DNA from: Limibacterium fermenti
GTDB lineage: Bacteria; Bacteroidota; Bacteroidia; Bacteroidales; Dysgonomonadaceae
Assembly (NCBI RefSeq): GCF_041902845.1
Contig: NZ_CP159486.1
Span: 186,001 to 250,000, forward strand
DNA: 64,000 bases
Direction: 5' to 3'
The position numbers were made by a program, and so were the translations under genes. The notes beneath the pieces are model-generated. The model ran no database searches and was not told the DNA's origin. It worked only from the letters and a program-made list of their open reading frames with translations. Numbering within the stretch: the stretch's first letter is position 1; every line of letters starts with the position of its first letter. Shown piece by piece: positions 44,939 through 53,447 of this stretch.

Positions 44939-46540
44939 TCAAACCAATTCTATTTTGCCGTTTACCACCGCTTCGAAATCTCTCAGATGCGTAGCTATCA
45001 GAATGGCCATATCGGGATATTGTTGCTTGATAGTCCGGAAAATAGCCAGGGCATTCTCGGAACTGATGCCGGCGGTAGGCTCGTCTACCACTAACAGTTG
45101 CGGCTTTTTGAGCAACGCCTGAGCCAGCAGCAGCTTCTTCCGCTGCCCGCCGCTTAAGGTTTCGCCGTTTTCTCCTAACCAGGAGTCCAGCCCGTGGGGA
45201 AGAGCTAAACGCCAGCCGGCCAAATCAACCGTTTGCAATGCTTGTTCGATGGCTTCGTCGGGATATCCTTCGAAATTTTCACGCAGCGTACCGGTGAGCA
45301 AGTATGCTTTTTGGGTGACGTAAATACATTCGGGAACGGGCAAATGAGGCAAGTCCGTGTCGCCGTTCCACGTCAGCGAGCCGCTGCGGCGGTATTCGGG
45401 ATAAAAAAGACTGTTGAGCAGGGTGGTTTTTCCTTTGCCCGTTTCCCCGAAAAGGGCAATCCAATCCCCCTTTTTTATCTCCATCGATAGTTCGGCGGTA
45501 CGCACAGGCGTTTCGGGTATTATCGCGCTTACCCGGTTGATAACCAGTTTCTCCAAAGCGGTATGGACGCGGACGGGTTCGACCGGTTGCTCGCCTTCCC
45601 TGATAATCGCGTCGATGTCTTTCATTTGACGGGCGACCGAACTCTTTTCCGATTTTCCCGAAAAAAGCATCTCCGCCAATTCGGCTTGCGCCATGATACC
45701 GAAGAATATTCCGATAGCCAACGGGGCGTCGATTCCCCGGTTGGCGGAACTCCATAATATAAACGAGGCGATGCAACTGATCCCCAGGCCGCCGACGAGT
45801 TGCAGCCGGAATGACTGGGTTTGTAGTTTGTTTTCCACTCGTTCGAGTTGCTGCAGTCGTTCTTCGTATTGACCGATAGCTTTTTCCTCGAGATGATATT
45901 TCGAAATTTCTATCCGGCCCCGGAAGCTCTCGATGAGCATCTGATTATTTTCTTCACGGGACGTTTTCAACTTTTCGTAAAGTCTACGGTTGTTGCGGAA
46001 AAATAGCTGCGGAATGATAAACAGGAAAAGCGACGACGAAATCAAAAACTCGATGGCGATGACCTGCGAAAACACCATCAGGAAGAAAAAATAGAGGATA
46101 AGCGACACGATGAGTGCGGCAAAGGGTAAAACCCATAAGAGGATGTGGTTTAATATCTGGTCGACACCCTGCGTGCTGTTTTCGGGCAACGAAGAATTAT
46201 TGTTGACTTGTTTTCGGAAATAGGGGAATCGGGCCACGGATTGAAATATTTTTAATTGCAGGCTTTGCTGGACATCGAGAGTCGTTTTATGATTTTCCAA
46301 CCGTTCGAAATAGCGTGTGGCGGTGCGGAAGAGCGCCAGTAAACGGATGATGGCAGACGGAATCAGGTAAGAAAAGGCGGTGTTCGCCGTGATAAAGACG
46401 ACACTGCAAATGGCCAGGAACCATCCCGAAATAGCCGGCAAGGCAACAAACGCCACCGTCCATAGCGCCAGCAGCAAAAATCCTCCCAGCCATCTGCCGG
46501 CAAAAGGTTGCAATATCTGTTTTATAATAAATCTGTTCAT
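44939..46540 (-). CDS. cydC: thiol reductant ABC exporter, CydC-like
   Basis: 533 residues. Six-helix membrane domain with the CydC-type LALFRTATRYFERLENHKTTL near residue 70, then an ATPase with Walker A FGETGKGKTTLL, signature LSGGQRKK and Walker B LLVVDEPTAG. With CydD it exports glutathione/cysteine-like reductants to the periplasm, needed for cytochrome bd. It starts directly after a composite repeat. The cydAB genes are not in the window. Confidence 0.88.
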   Translation of the reverse strand: MNRFIIKQILQPFAGRWLGGFLLLALWTVAFVALPAISGWFLAICSVVFITANTAFSYLIPSAIIRLLALFRTATRYFERLENHKTTLDVQQSLQLKIFQSVARFPYFRKQVNNNSSLPENSTQGVDQILNHILLWVLPFAALIVSLILYFFFLMVFSQVIAIEFLISSSLFLFIIPQLFFRNNRRLYEKLKTSREENNQMLIESFRGRIEISKYHLEEKAIGQYEERLQQLERVENKLQTQSFRLQLVGGLGISCIASFILWSSANRGIDAPLAIGIFFGIMAQAELAEMLFSGKSEKSSVARQMKDIDAIIREGEQPVEPVRVHTALEKLVINRVSAIIPETPVRTAELSMEIKKGDWIALFGETGKGKTTLLNSLFYPEYRRSGSLTWNGDTDLPHLPVPECIYVTQKAYLLTGTLRENFEGYPDEAIEQALQTVDLAGWRLALPHGLDSWLGENGETLSGGQRKKLLLAQALLKKPQLLVVDEPTAGISSENALAIFRTIKQQYPDMAILIATHLRDFEAVVNGKIELV

Positions 46541-46640
46541 GTCACTTTGTCTTCGGTCTTCGGTCTTCAGTCTTCAGTCACCGGTCTTTAGACCTTTAAT
46601 TTCATTTGCTCATTTGCCTATCTGCTCATTTGCTCATCTG
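46541..46640 (-). repeat. composite short-repeat element, copy 2
   Basis: Read on the minus strand: AGCAAATG/AGCAGATA units, AGCAAATGAAATTAAAGGTCTA, AAGACCGGTGACTG, then AAGACTG/AAGACCG units up to the cydC ATG. It supplies the TGA stop and last residues (QMSK) of cydD. Confidence 0.85.
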
Positions 46641-48269
46641 TTCCCCCCAATTCAAATTCACGATAGCGTCGGCAACAGTATCGAACAATTTTTCGTGGGA
46701 GGCCACGATCACCAACCGGGTCTCGGCTAATTTCATAATCTGCGGAAGAATAATTTCTATCGTACCCATGTCCAGATTTGCCGTCGGTTCGTCCAAAATG
46801 GCGACCGGTTTGGGGTGAAGCATCATTCGAGCCAACGTGACCAATTGTTTTTCTCCGCCCGAAAGCTGCTTGCCGTTGTGGCTTAATTCGGTTTGCCAGC
46901 CGTCATCCTTTTTTGCCAGAATCTTCGTTAGAAAATCCGGATAAGGCTCGCCGGCGTTCGCTTTTTTTTCGAGGAAGACATTGTAGCGAAGCGTTCCGTC
47001 GAAGATGAAAGGGAATTGATTCATGTAAGACGAGTTTGCCTTGAGCCATTCACGCGACCGGGCATTGTCTTTTCCGTTTACCGAAACCACGCCTTCTTGA
47101 GCCGACAAACTGCCGGCGCAGATTTTTAATAAGGTCGATTTTCCCGAACCCGAAATGCCTTTCACCAACACCAATCCTTTCTGCGGAAAGCGCAAACGGA
47201 TGTCGTGTAAAACCTTCACCGGCGAAGCGGGATAGGCAAAACTCAGGCCGTCGATGTCAAAACGGTCGAGCGGTTCGTCCATGTCGGTCAGCGTCCCTTT
47301 GGGAGGCTCGTTCAGTACGGGCATAAGCCGGTTTGCCGAGGCCAGCGCCCGGTTGCGGTCGTGGTAGGCGCTGACAAATTTGCGCAAATAAAAGAAAAAG
47401 TAGGGCGCGAGGGTCAGTAGAAACAGGGCGGTCTGAAAGTTGTAGCCTTTTCCGTAATGGGGGCCGGGCATGATGCCCAGCAGGCTCATGCCTAAATAAA
47501 TGGCAATGGCGGCGATGCAAATCGTGACGAACAATTCCAGCACGGCCGACGACAAGATGGCTACCTGCATGACATTGGTCGTGGCCTTGTTTAGGGCTTT
47601 ACTTTTTTTCGACAAAAAGCGGTATTGCGGCTTGAAGTTGTCGAGATTGACAATTTCGGCGATGGTTTGTAAGCGATTGTAAAACACGGCCGAATATTTC
47701 AGGAACAGATTGATGTGCCGGTTGTGAAGCGTTTCGGCGCCGACCCCTATAATAATCATCTGCATGGGGATGACCAGCAACGAAACCAACAGGATGATAC
47801 CTACCCATTTCTCCAGCCAAAAACTAATGACCAATAAGAGCGCGCTGACCAAAACGGATGCCATCGAATAAGGGATGAAAAAGGCGAAATAGGGTTTCAG
47901 GTCGTCGCTGATTTTGGTGACGTATAACGTGCTTGAGGTGGAGTCTAATTGACTGTTGTTGAGGAGTATAGGGTAAAGATTCTTCTTGATTCTGGATACG
48001 ATGAGGTTTCCGGCTTTATAATTGAACTGTGAGGCGAAGTAGGCCAACAGGTATCTGCCAGCCAAAAAGGCCGAGGCGTATAGCAGCAGCATGGGGGCGA
48101 TTTGTCCGTCGTTCAACCACCATGCGGCGAATTGCGACAAATACCGGCAAAAAACGACAAAGCACCCTGCGCTTAAGAGCGTAAACGCCGACGCCAAGCC
48201 ATAAGCGCCTTTCGCCTCTCCTATTTTCTTATTCAGCCACCGTGAAGCGCTCTCTTGATTCGAATCCAT
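46626..48269 (-). CDS. cydD: thiol reductant ABC exporter, CydD-like
   Basis: 547 residues. Six-helix membrane domain and ATPase with Walker A VKGISGSGKSTLL, signature LSGGEKQ and Walker B VAILDEPTAN. Upstream partner of CydC. Its stop codon falls in a composite repeat; the normal end of the ATPase domain is reached before this, so function should be intact. Confidence 0.88.
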   Translation of the reverse strand: MDSNQESASRWLNKKIGEAKGAYGLASAFTLLSAGCFVVFCRYLSQFAAWWLNDGQIAPMLLLYASAFLAGRYLLAYFASQFNYKAGNLIVSRIKKNLYPILLNNSQLDSTSSTLYVTKISDDLKPYFAFFIPYSMASVLVSALLLVISFWLEKWVGIILLVSLLVIPMQMIIIGVGAETLHNRHINLFLKYSAVFYNRLQTIAEIVNLDNFKPQYRFLSKKSKALNKATTNVMQVAILSSAVLELFVTICIAAIAIYLGMSLLGIMPGPHYGKGYNFQTALFLLTLAPYFFFYLRKFVSAYHDRNRALASANRLMPVLNEPPKGTLTDMDEPLDRFDIDGLSFAYPASPVKVLHDIRLRFPQKGLVLVKGISGSGKSTLLKICAGSLSAQEGVVSVNGKDNARSREWLKANSSYMNQFPFIFDGTLRYNVFLEKKANAGEPYPDFLTKILAKKDDGWQTELSHNGKQLSGGEKQLVTLARMMLHPKPVAILDEPTANLDMGTIEIILPQIMKLAETRLVIVASHEKLFDTVADAIVNLNWGEQMSK

Positions 48270-48667
48270 CGATTGTCTCTCTATATGTATGGGTCATTGA
48301 CTTCTTTTTGCGGCATAAATATACTACTTTTCTATGATATGAATGGTTTTTGGGGATGAACTTCGGGGTATCGCATCAAACTCCTGCCTTGCCGGTCGCT
48401 TTTCGAAGCCGGGTACCGGCCTTGCGGCTCTGCCGGCACCTGCCGCATTCCGGCGACCGGATGAAATCGCAGGTGGATAAATGAAATGTAAACTGTTTGG
48501 AACAATAGGGAACCGTTACGTGTTTATAATGCAGGGATTTATTTTTTTTCTCTCTCTATCTGCACCACTTCTCGCAGGATCTGATGTGTGTATAAACCGA
48601 TTCACAAAAAGCAAGAATAAAAAAATTCATCGGTTCTTTTCTGTAAAAGCAGAGACAGGGTGGCATT
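48270..48667. other. intergenic region between cydD and the AraC-type gene
   Basis: 398 bp with no supported gene. 48390-48460 is GC-rich with overlapping CCGG-type inverted repeats (GCCGGGTACCGGC is a near palindrome), of unknown role. An open frame at 48481-48756 overlaps the regulator gene in another frame and has no family-like content. Confidence 0.5.
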
Positions 48668-49228
48668 ATGAAAATTTATATTCGATATATGGTCAGTCGG
48701 CGATGCAAAATGGCTGTCGAGCAAGCCTTAATGAGGATGGGGCTCCAATACATTAGGGTGGATTTGGGGATGGCCGAACTTCGCGAGGATATAACCGAAG
48801 AGCAGAAAGCCCGGTTGAAACGGCTATTGCATGAGACCGGCCTTGAACTGATAGAAGATAAAAAGGACAGGGTGGTGGAACAGATAAAAACAACCGTAAT
48901 CGAATCGATCTATTATTGCGGTACGCCCCTGAAAGTCCCTTTTTCAGCTTATCTGAGCCGCAAATTAAATCTCAATTATACGTACCTCTCCAACCTGTTT
49001 ACAGCGTCGCAAGGCATTACCATCACGCATTTCATGATTTCCCATAAAATAGAACGGGTGAAGGAACTCATCGAATACAACGAACTGACGTTCTCCGAAA
49101 TCGCCTTCAAAATGCATTACAGTAGCATCGGGCACCTGTCGAATCAGTTTAAAAAGATGACCGGCACCACGTTATCCTTCTATAAAACACACGGCCAAAA
49201 ACGTGATATTAACATCGAGAACCTGTAA
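48668..49228 (+). CDS. AraC-family transcriptional regulator with an N-terminal HMA-like domain
   Basis: 186 residues. The N-terminal 70 residues (MKIYIRYMVSRRCKMAVEQA, then IRVDLGMAELREDITEEQ) resemble the ferredoxin-like HMA-type domain of a Bacteroidetes AraC group. The C-terminal part is the double helix-turn-helix: LSRKLNLNYTYLSNLF and FSEIAFKMHYSSIGHLSNQFKKMTG. Target genes are unknown; GlsB downstream is a plausible stress-related neighbour but is 435 bp away. Confidence 0.9.
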   Translation: MKIYIRYMVSRRCKMAVEQALMRMGLQYIRVDLGMAELREDITEEQKARLKRLLHETGLELIEDKKDRVVEQIKTTVIESIYYCGTPLKVPFSAYLSRKLNLNYTYLSNLFTASQGITITHFMISHKIERVKELIEYNELTFSEIAFKMHYSSIGHLSNQFKKMTGTTLSFYKTHGQKRDINIENL

Positions 49229-49248
49229 ATAGCCGGAGATTTTATTCG

Positions 49249-49386
49249 TTATTTCATTTTCAGCTCATCCAATCCTTTCCGATTCTTTTCGGCACGCTTA
49301 CTGGCTTTTTCCGCTCGTTTTTCTTTCAAATTCTTTTGAGGTGACTTCTTGTCAGTCCTATCTTTTCCTTTACTTTCTTTCGACAT
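49249..49386 (-). CDS. small lysine-rich hypothetical protein, 45 residues
   Basis: Minus-strand ORF from ATG 49386 to TAA 49249. It begins MSKESKGKDRTDKKSPQKNL and ends KGLDELKMK; about a third of residues are Lys or Arg, alternating with Glu and Ala, likely one long helix. Composition suggests nucleic-acid or ribosome contact, but no family is recognised. It converges on the AraC-type gene, 20 bp apart. Confidence 0.55.
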   Translation of the reverse strand: MSKESKGKDRTDKKSPQKNLKEKRAEKASKRAEKNRKGLDELKMK

Positions 49387-49663
49387 ATTCTTTCAATATA
49401 TTCATGAAAGACAAAGATGAAAATTATTTTATTAGGTTGCGTTACACAAAAAACAAAATAACTTACATCTTTTACAGATTCGCCGGTACTATCCGTAGCG
49501 CAATTGTTTTAATCATGCAACCGCCCCGCTTTTGCTATACATCGCATCATCTAAAAGCATCCTTCGCGCAGGTACGAAAGCGCACAGCTTGTCCTTTTGG
49601 AACTCTAGCTGAAGGGATAACGGTCGGAAAAGAAGAAACAAAACAAATTAAAAACAAATCAAC

Positions 49664-49930
49664 ATGGATTTAGAAATTATTGGGTCAATTGTTATCGGTA
49701 TCATCGCCGGTTTTATATCCAGCCGGAGCATAAAGGGGCGGGGATTCAGTCTCCTCGTGAATTTAATTGTGGGGCTGGGAGGGGCTATCGTAGGCGGCTT
49801 GGTTTTCAGTTTGATGGGGATAACCTTCGGCGGCATCATAGGCGTGCTGATCCTATCGCTGGTAGGGGCTGTTTTTTTCCTGTGGGTGCTTAACCTGTTT
49901 AGTCGTCGTGACAATCGTGCCGGCGTTTGA
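49664..49930 (+). CDS. GlsB/YeaQ/YmgE-family stress membrane protein
   Basis: 88 residues with three hydrophobic, glycine-rich helices (IIGSIVIGIIAGFISSR, LIVGLGGAIVGGLVF, GVLILSLVGAVFFLWVL). This is the transglycosylase-associated protein pattern, a small inner-membrane protein made in stress. Function not established. It is the last chromosomal gene before the 66-bp repeat at 49997. Confidence 0.88.
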   Translation: MDLEIIGSIVIGIIAGFISSRSIKGRGFSLLVNLIVGLGGAIVGGLVFSLMGITFGGIIGVLILSLVGAVFFLWVLNLFSRRDNRAGV

Positions 49931-49996
49931 CTCATGCAAAGGAGGAAGGGCACCGTCAATTCCCCGAAAAACAACCGACGAATTGAAAGGCTATAA

Positions 49997-50062
49997 AAAT
50001 AATAAAGCGCTTAAATAATAGCTATTTAAGCGCTTTATTCAGTGGTGCCACCAGGAATCGAA
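49997..50062. repeat. 66-bp direct repeat, distal copy (attL-like)
   Basis: Perfect match to 53448-53513. It holds a palindromic terminator (AATAAAGCGCTTAAATA and its complement, 50000-50039) and the last 20 bp of tRNA-Phe. It ends at the base before the AlbA_2 stop codon. Confidence 0.9.
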
Positions 50063-51559
50063 TTATTCAATTACGATCCATTTGCCGACTCGGTCTGAAC
50101 CTTCTCGTTTGATTATTCCTTTTTTTGTTAGTTGCTCCAAATGGTATTTTATACTATTCGGAGTTCGGTTTAAAAGATTTTCCAACTCTTTACGAGTGAT
50201 GTTCGGATTCTCCTTGATGAGTTCAACTATTTCATCTTTTATTGTTTTCTGGTTGTTTTCTGGTTGTTTTCTGGTTGTTTTCTGGTTGTTTTCTGGTTGC
50301 TCTTGATTGTTTCTTTGTGCTTTTTTTGTATTTTCCGGGTTGTCAGCTCCAAAACCTTCCTCGAAATACTTCTTTGATATATTTTCCACTACCCTGAAAG
50401 CGGTACGCAAAGAGAAATCAAATTTGGCTTCTCCATTTCCATTTTCTTTCAATTCCTTTTGAACCCGATAGACGCCTCTACTAAATCGGTTCACATATCC
50501 CAAAACTTTCATTGCTTCTGCAATAAATGGATTCCGGTAATCACTTACGTTGGGGAAGTTTTCCGGACTGACCTTACCATACAATCCTCCCGGATTTTGA
50601 ATTTCAATTCGGTCGTCATATTCATAAAACTGAATAGGGGAATTCGAATCATAATCACGGTGCATGATGGCGTTCATTAAAAGCTCACGAGTCGCCCAAT
50701 AAGGATAGGTGGAGACAATCTTTTCCCGCAGAACACTCACCGGAATAGGACGCTTAGTCGATACACTCGTTTCGATAAATGTATCTATTTTCGGAAGTGA
50801 TTTACATAAATTTCCGTCAAACTTAAATTCATGAATAATATCGCCTGCCCGGTCTATTCCTTTGAAACGTACATACTGAACATACGAACCATGCACATGT
50901 CTCTCCGGATTATTTCCAAACAAAACAATTGCACCAACAGTAGGGCAATTATACCTCAAATCGAAAAAGCCAAGCGAAGCTAATTGTTCCTCTATGGAAC
51001 GTTTGTCTTCCGCCAATATATCTTCCGCAACCGCTTTAGGCAGAAATTCTTTCTTGATAAGCGATATATCTAAATCTTTCAACGAAGCACCAAGACATGG
51101 TTTAGCATCATACGTGCGAACATTCGACAATCGTCTTTCAGTCAAAATTTTCTCCTCCATTTCGGAAGCCGGGCTTTTCCGCGGTCCAACACGCACCCAA
51201 ACACGTCCTCTATAACGTACCGGAGGAAATTCAGACGGCTGAACTTCAGCAACAAGCAGTTCTCCACCTTCAAAAGTAAACTTCTCAACAGTCATCAACG
51301 GTTGAGGAAGAATATTTCCATCCGTTCGGATATTGGCAATCTTCAGCAATAAGGTATCATCTACCTTCAATCCACTCAACTCTCCGTTATCATAGGCACC
51401 GATCATCAAATAGCCACTCTTTCCATCACCCGAAAGGTCGTTGGAAAAAGCACATATCGCCTGACAAAACTTATCCATATCATTTTTGGACGTTGTCCGC
51501 TCTACTCTATGACATTCAGTATCAGCGAGGAGTTGAAGTATTTTTTGCTGGGTAATCAT
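50063..51559 (-). CDS. Schlafen-type AlbA_2 / GHKL ATPase-like regulator
   Basis: 498 residues from ATG 51559 (the longer frame crosses its promoter). Domains: N-terminal AlbA_2 (about 1-130, RVERTTSKNDMDKFCQAICAFSNDL and YLMIGAYDNGELSGL), a GHKL-like ATPase region (RELLMNAIMHRDY near 300 and RIEIQNPGGLYG near 330), a Gln/Asn/Lys-rich linker made by an 11-bp repeat, then a winged helix (ITRKELENLLNRTPNSIKYHLEQLTKKGIIKREG). Proteins of this kind are putative DNA-binding regulators and are common on mobile DNA. Its stop codon abuts the 66-bp repeat. Confidence 0.88.
   Translation of the reverse strand: MITQQKILQLLADTECHRVERTTSKNDMDKFCQAICAFSNDLSGDGKSGYLMIGAYDNGELSGLKVDDTLLLKIANIRTDGNILPQPLMTVEKFTFEGGELLVAEVQPSEFPPVRYRGRVWVRVGPRKSPASEMEEKILTERRLSNVRTYDAKPCLGASLKDLDISLIKKEFLPKAVAEDILAEDKRSIEEQLASLGFFDLRYNCPTVGAIVLFGNNPERHVHGSYVQYVRFKGIDRAGDIIHEFKFDGNLCKSLPKIDTFIETSVSTKRPIPVSVLREKIVSTYPYWATRELLMNAIMHRDYDSNSPIQFYEYDDRIEIQNPGGLYGKVSPENFPNVSDYRNPFIAEAMKVLGYVNRFSRGVYRVQKELKENGNGEAKFDFSLRTAFRVVENISKKYFEEGFGADNPENTKKAQRNNQEQPENNQKTTRKQPENNQKTIKDEIVELIKENPNITRKELENLLNRTPNSIKYHLEQLTKKGIIKREGSDRVGKWIVIE
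50242..50296. repeat. five perfect 11-bp tandem units within the AlbA_2 gene
   Basis: TTGTTTTCTGG x5 on the + strand (CCAGAAAACAA in the coding strand). Because 11 is not a multiple of 3 the units are read in three frames, giving an 11-residue protein period (QPENNQKTTRK). Loss or gain of one or two units shifts the frame. Confidence 0.95.
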
Positions 51560-51587
51560 GTTTACAATATATCTATCTTGCTTGCTA

Positions 51588-51595
51588 CAAATATA
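51588..51595 (-). promoter_or_regulatory. -7 box (TATATTTG) of the AlbA_2 gene
   Basis: Exact TAnnTTTG on the minus strand, 28 bp before ATG 51559; it decides against the upstream extension of the frame. Confidence 0.6.
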
Positions 51596-51676
51596 CATAA
51601 AAGTATACACATATACACAGACCCATAAAAATTGAGTGTTCTGTTTGAGTCCGTTTGGGCCGGTTTTACACATTGA

Positions 51677-51708
51677 TTTGAAATAAGCCACAACTTTCTC
51701 TATATTTG
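51677..51708 (+). promoter_or_regulatory. promoter of the IS110 transposase (TTTG-N20-TATATTTG)
   Basis: TTTG at 51677-51680 and TATATTTG at 51701-51708 with 20 bp between: full consensus. Confidence 0.75.
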
Positions 51709-51737
51709 AAGATCATTAACCACTAAAATATTCAATA

Positions 51738-52946
51738 ATGAAAAAAGTATGTGGCTTAGATGTGCACAAAGATAATATATTCTGTGCAATCTACAATGGA
51801 GAGAGTCATTCTCAAGTGAAAGAATATGCAACGCTGACCCCTGCAATCTATTCGATGGGTGAGTACCTGCAGTCGGAAGAGGTGGAGGAGGTGGCCCTGG
51901 AAAGCACGGGTATCTACTGGATTGCCGTGTGGGACATATTCTACGAGATGGGGTTCAAGTTGACGCTTGTCAACCCGTACCTGATCAAACAGATGCCGGG
52001 TCGTAAGAGCGACATCAAGGATGCCCAGTGGATAGCCAGCCTGTTGCACAAGGGCATGATGCGCGGCAGTTTCGTTCCTGCTCCCCTGATACAGGAGTTG
52101 CGGGTCTATTCTCGCAAATACGGCAAGCTCAGGCAGCAGGTGACCCGTGTGCTGACGTGTATGGACGCCATCCTGGTAAAGGCAGGTATCCGGGCGAGCA
52201 GTTGCCTGAGCAGTATCAGCACGAAAAGTTTCATGGGTATCGTCGAGGCGCTGATAGCCGGATGGACAGACCCGGGCTATCTTGTAAGCCTGGTGTACGG
52301 GAACAGGAAAAACAAGCAGAGCGGGAAATTAAAGGAGGCCCTTAGGGGCAATATCAGGGCGCACCACCGCCAGGAATTGTCCTGGGCGAAACAGGAGTAT
52401 GACATATACCAGTTGCAGATATCGGAATGTCTGTCACAAATGGAGCGGATATGTGGCCTACATTTTGCGTTGCCGGTAAATCTTTTACAAACCATTCCGG
52501 GAATAAGCCGGATAGCGGCGATGACCATAATAGCCGAAACGGGTGGGGATATGAGTGTCTTTGAAAATAGCGGCAAGATTGTCGGATGGGCGGGATTGCG
52601 CCCGAGGAATGATGAAAGCGCCGGCAAATACAAGAGCACCGCTACCACCAAAGGCAACAAGTACCTGCGTTCGATCCTGGTACAGGTCTCCTGGGCGGCT
52701 TCCCGGTCGAAGGGTTCGTTTTTCAAGGAAAAGTTCCAACGCATGACCATGCGCAAGCCAAGGAAAAAGGCTCTGGTCGCCATAGCAAGGAAACTGCTCG
52801 TTGTCATATGGAACGTGCTCAAGCACACCAGGCAATACGATCCCCGGCTGGCCCCTGTTTACGATCCGGTGAAGATGAAAGCCCGGCTCGCATATTACAA
52901 GAAGGAGTACGAAAAAACAGCGAACATACTGAATATTAATCTATAA
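51738..52946 (+). CDS. IS110-family transposase
   Basis: 402 residues. N-terminal RuvC-like DEDD domain (GLDVHKDNIFCAIYNG with the first Asp; LESTGIYWIAVWD; MPGRKSDIKDAQWIASLLHKG) and C-terminal Transposase_20 domain (TIPGISRIAAMTIIAETGG, then GWAGLRPRNDESAGKYKSTATTKGNKYLRSIL with the conserved serine). IS110 recombinases are guided by a bridge RNA encoded in a flanking non-coding end. The gene looks intact, so the element may be active. Confidence 0.95.
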   Translation: MKKVCGLDVHKDNIFCAIYNGESHSQVKEYATLTPAIYSMGEYLQSEEVEEVALESTGIYWIAVWDIFYEMGFKLTLVNPYLIKQMPGRKSDIKDAQWIASLLHKGMMRGSFVPAPLIQELRVYSRKYGKLRQQVTRVLTCMDAILVKAGIRASSCLSSISTKSFMGIVEALIAGWTDPGYLVSLVYGNRKNKQSGKLKEALRGNIRAHHRQELSWAKQEYDIYQLQISECLSQMERICGLHFALPVNLLQTIPGISRIAAMTIIAETGGDMSVFENSGKIVGWAGLRPRNDESAGKYKSTATTKGNKYLRSILVQVSWAASRSKGSFFKEKFQRMTMRKPRKKALVAIARKLLVVIWNVLKHTRQYDPRLAPVYDPVKMKARLAYYKKEYEKTANILNINL

Positions 52947-52949
52947 TAC

Positions 52950-53165
52950 AAGCGTAAAGGCCGGGTAACTTTGTGGTGGCTCAAGACCCCGTTTACAAAT
53001 AGGCCAATGTCACAGTCGTCCCTGAAACGACCTCAAGAACACAGACCGGGGTTAATGCTGCTCCCAATAAGAGAAGACAAGCCCGCAGAAGAAAATCGCA
53101 TATCGGAAGGCGTCACCGCGTCTTTGCCTGCAACCTTGTGGGTAGGGTGATTTATGCCTGTATCC
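52950..53165 (+). ncRNA. candidate bridge RNA region of the IS110 element
   Basis: Non-coding, GC-rich 3' flank of the transposase. ACCCCG at about 52987 can pair with CGGGGT at about 53046, enclosing a perfect GTCGT-CCCTGAA-ACGAC hairpin near 53020. A 3' location is that of the IS1111 subgroup. Identified by position and foldability only; target- and donor-binding loops were not assigned. Confidence 0.4.
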
Positions 53166-53447
53166 AAACATCTTTCTCTATTTAGCTCCATTTTTCTTTG
53201 AATATGGGGGGAATTTATAGAAGAAAGATACAAATAGTTCGAGGATTAATTCGTATGCTTTAATATGAAATTGGGCTTTCTTTTACAACAAATTGATGAT
53301 TTTCATTACTTTATATCTACTTCCTAAGTTGTAGAATAGGATAATCGTTAAATTCACTGTTGCATTCATACCGTTTTTTGGTTTACATCTCGGTTTACGT
53401 TTAACCTTAAAACCAGTAGAAAAATGAGAAAAACGGTTGAAATAGGT

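Larger units (their letters stand above)
51660..53215 (+). mobile_element. IS110-family insertion sequence (ends approximate)
   Basis: One DEDD-type transposase gene with its own promoter and a GC-richer non-coding 3' part of about 250 bp. Composition changes to AT-rich near 51650 and near 53165-53215, which sets the approximate ends. No terminal inverted repeats or target duplication were found, as is usual for IS110. Confidence 0.7.

Noticed and set aside
48481..48756. 91-codon ORF before the AraC-type gene
   Set aside because: It overlaps the regulator in another frame; the apparent signal peptide is followed by no domain.
51560..51691. Longer N-terminus for the AlbA_2 protein
   Set aside because: It would cover the promoter box at 51588 and adds no family-like sequence.
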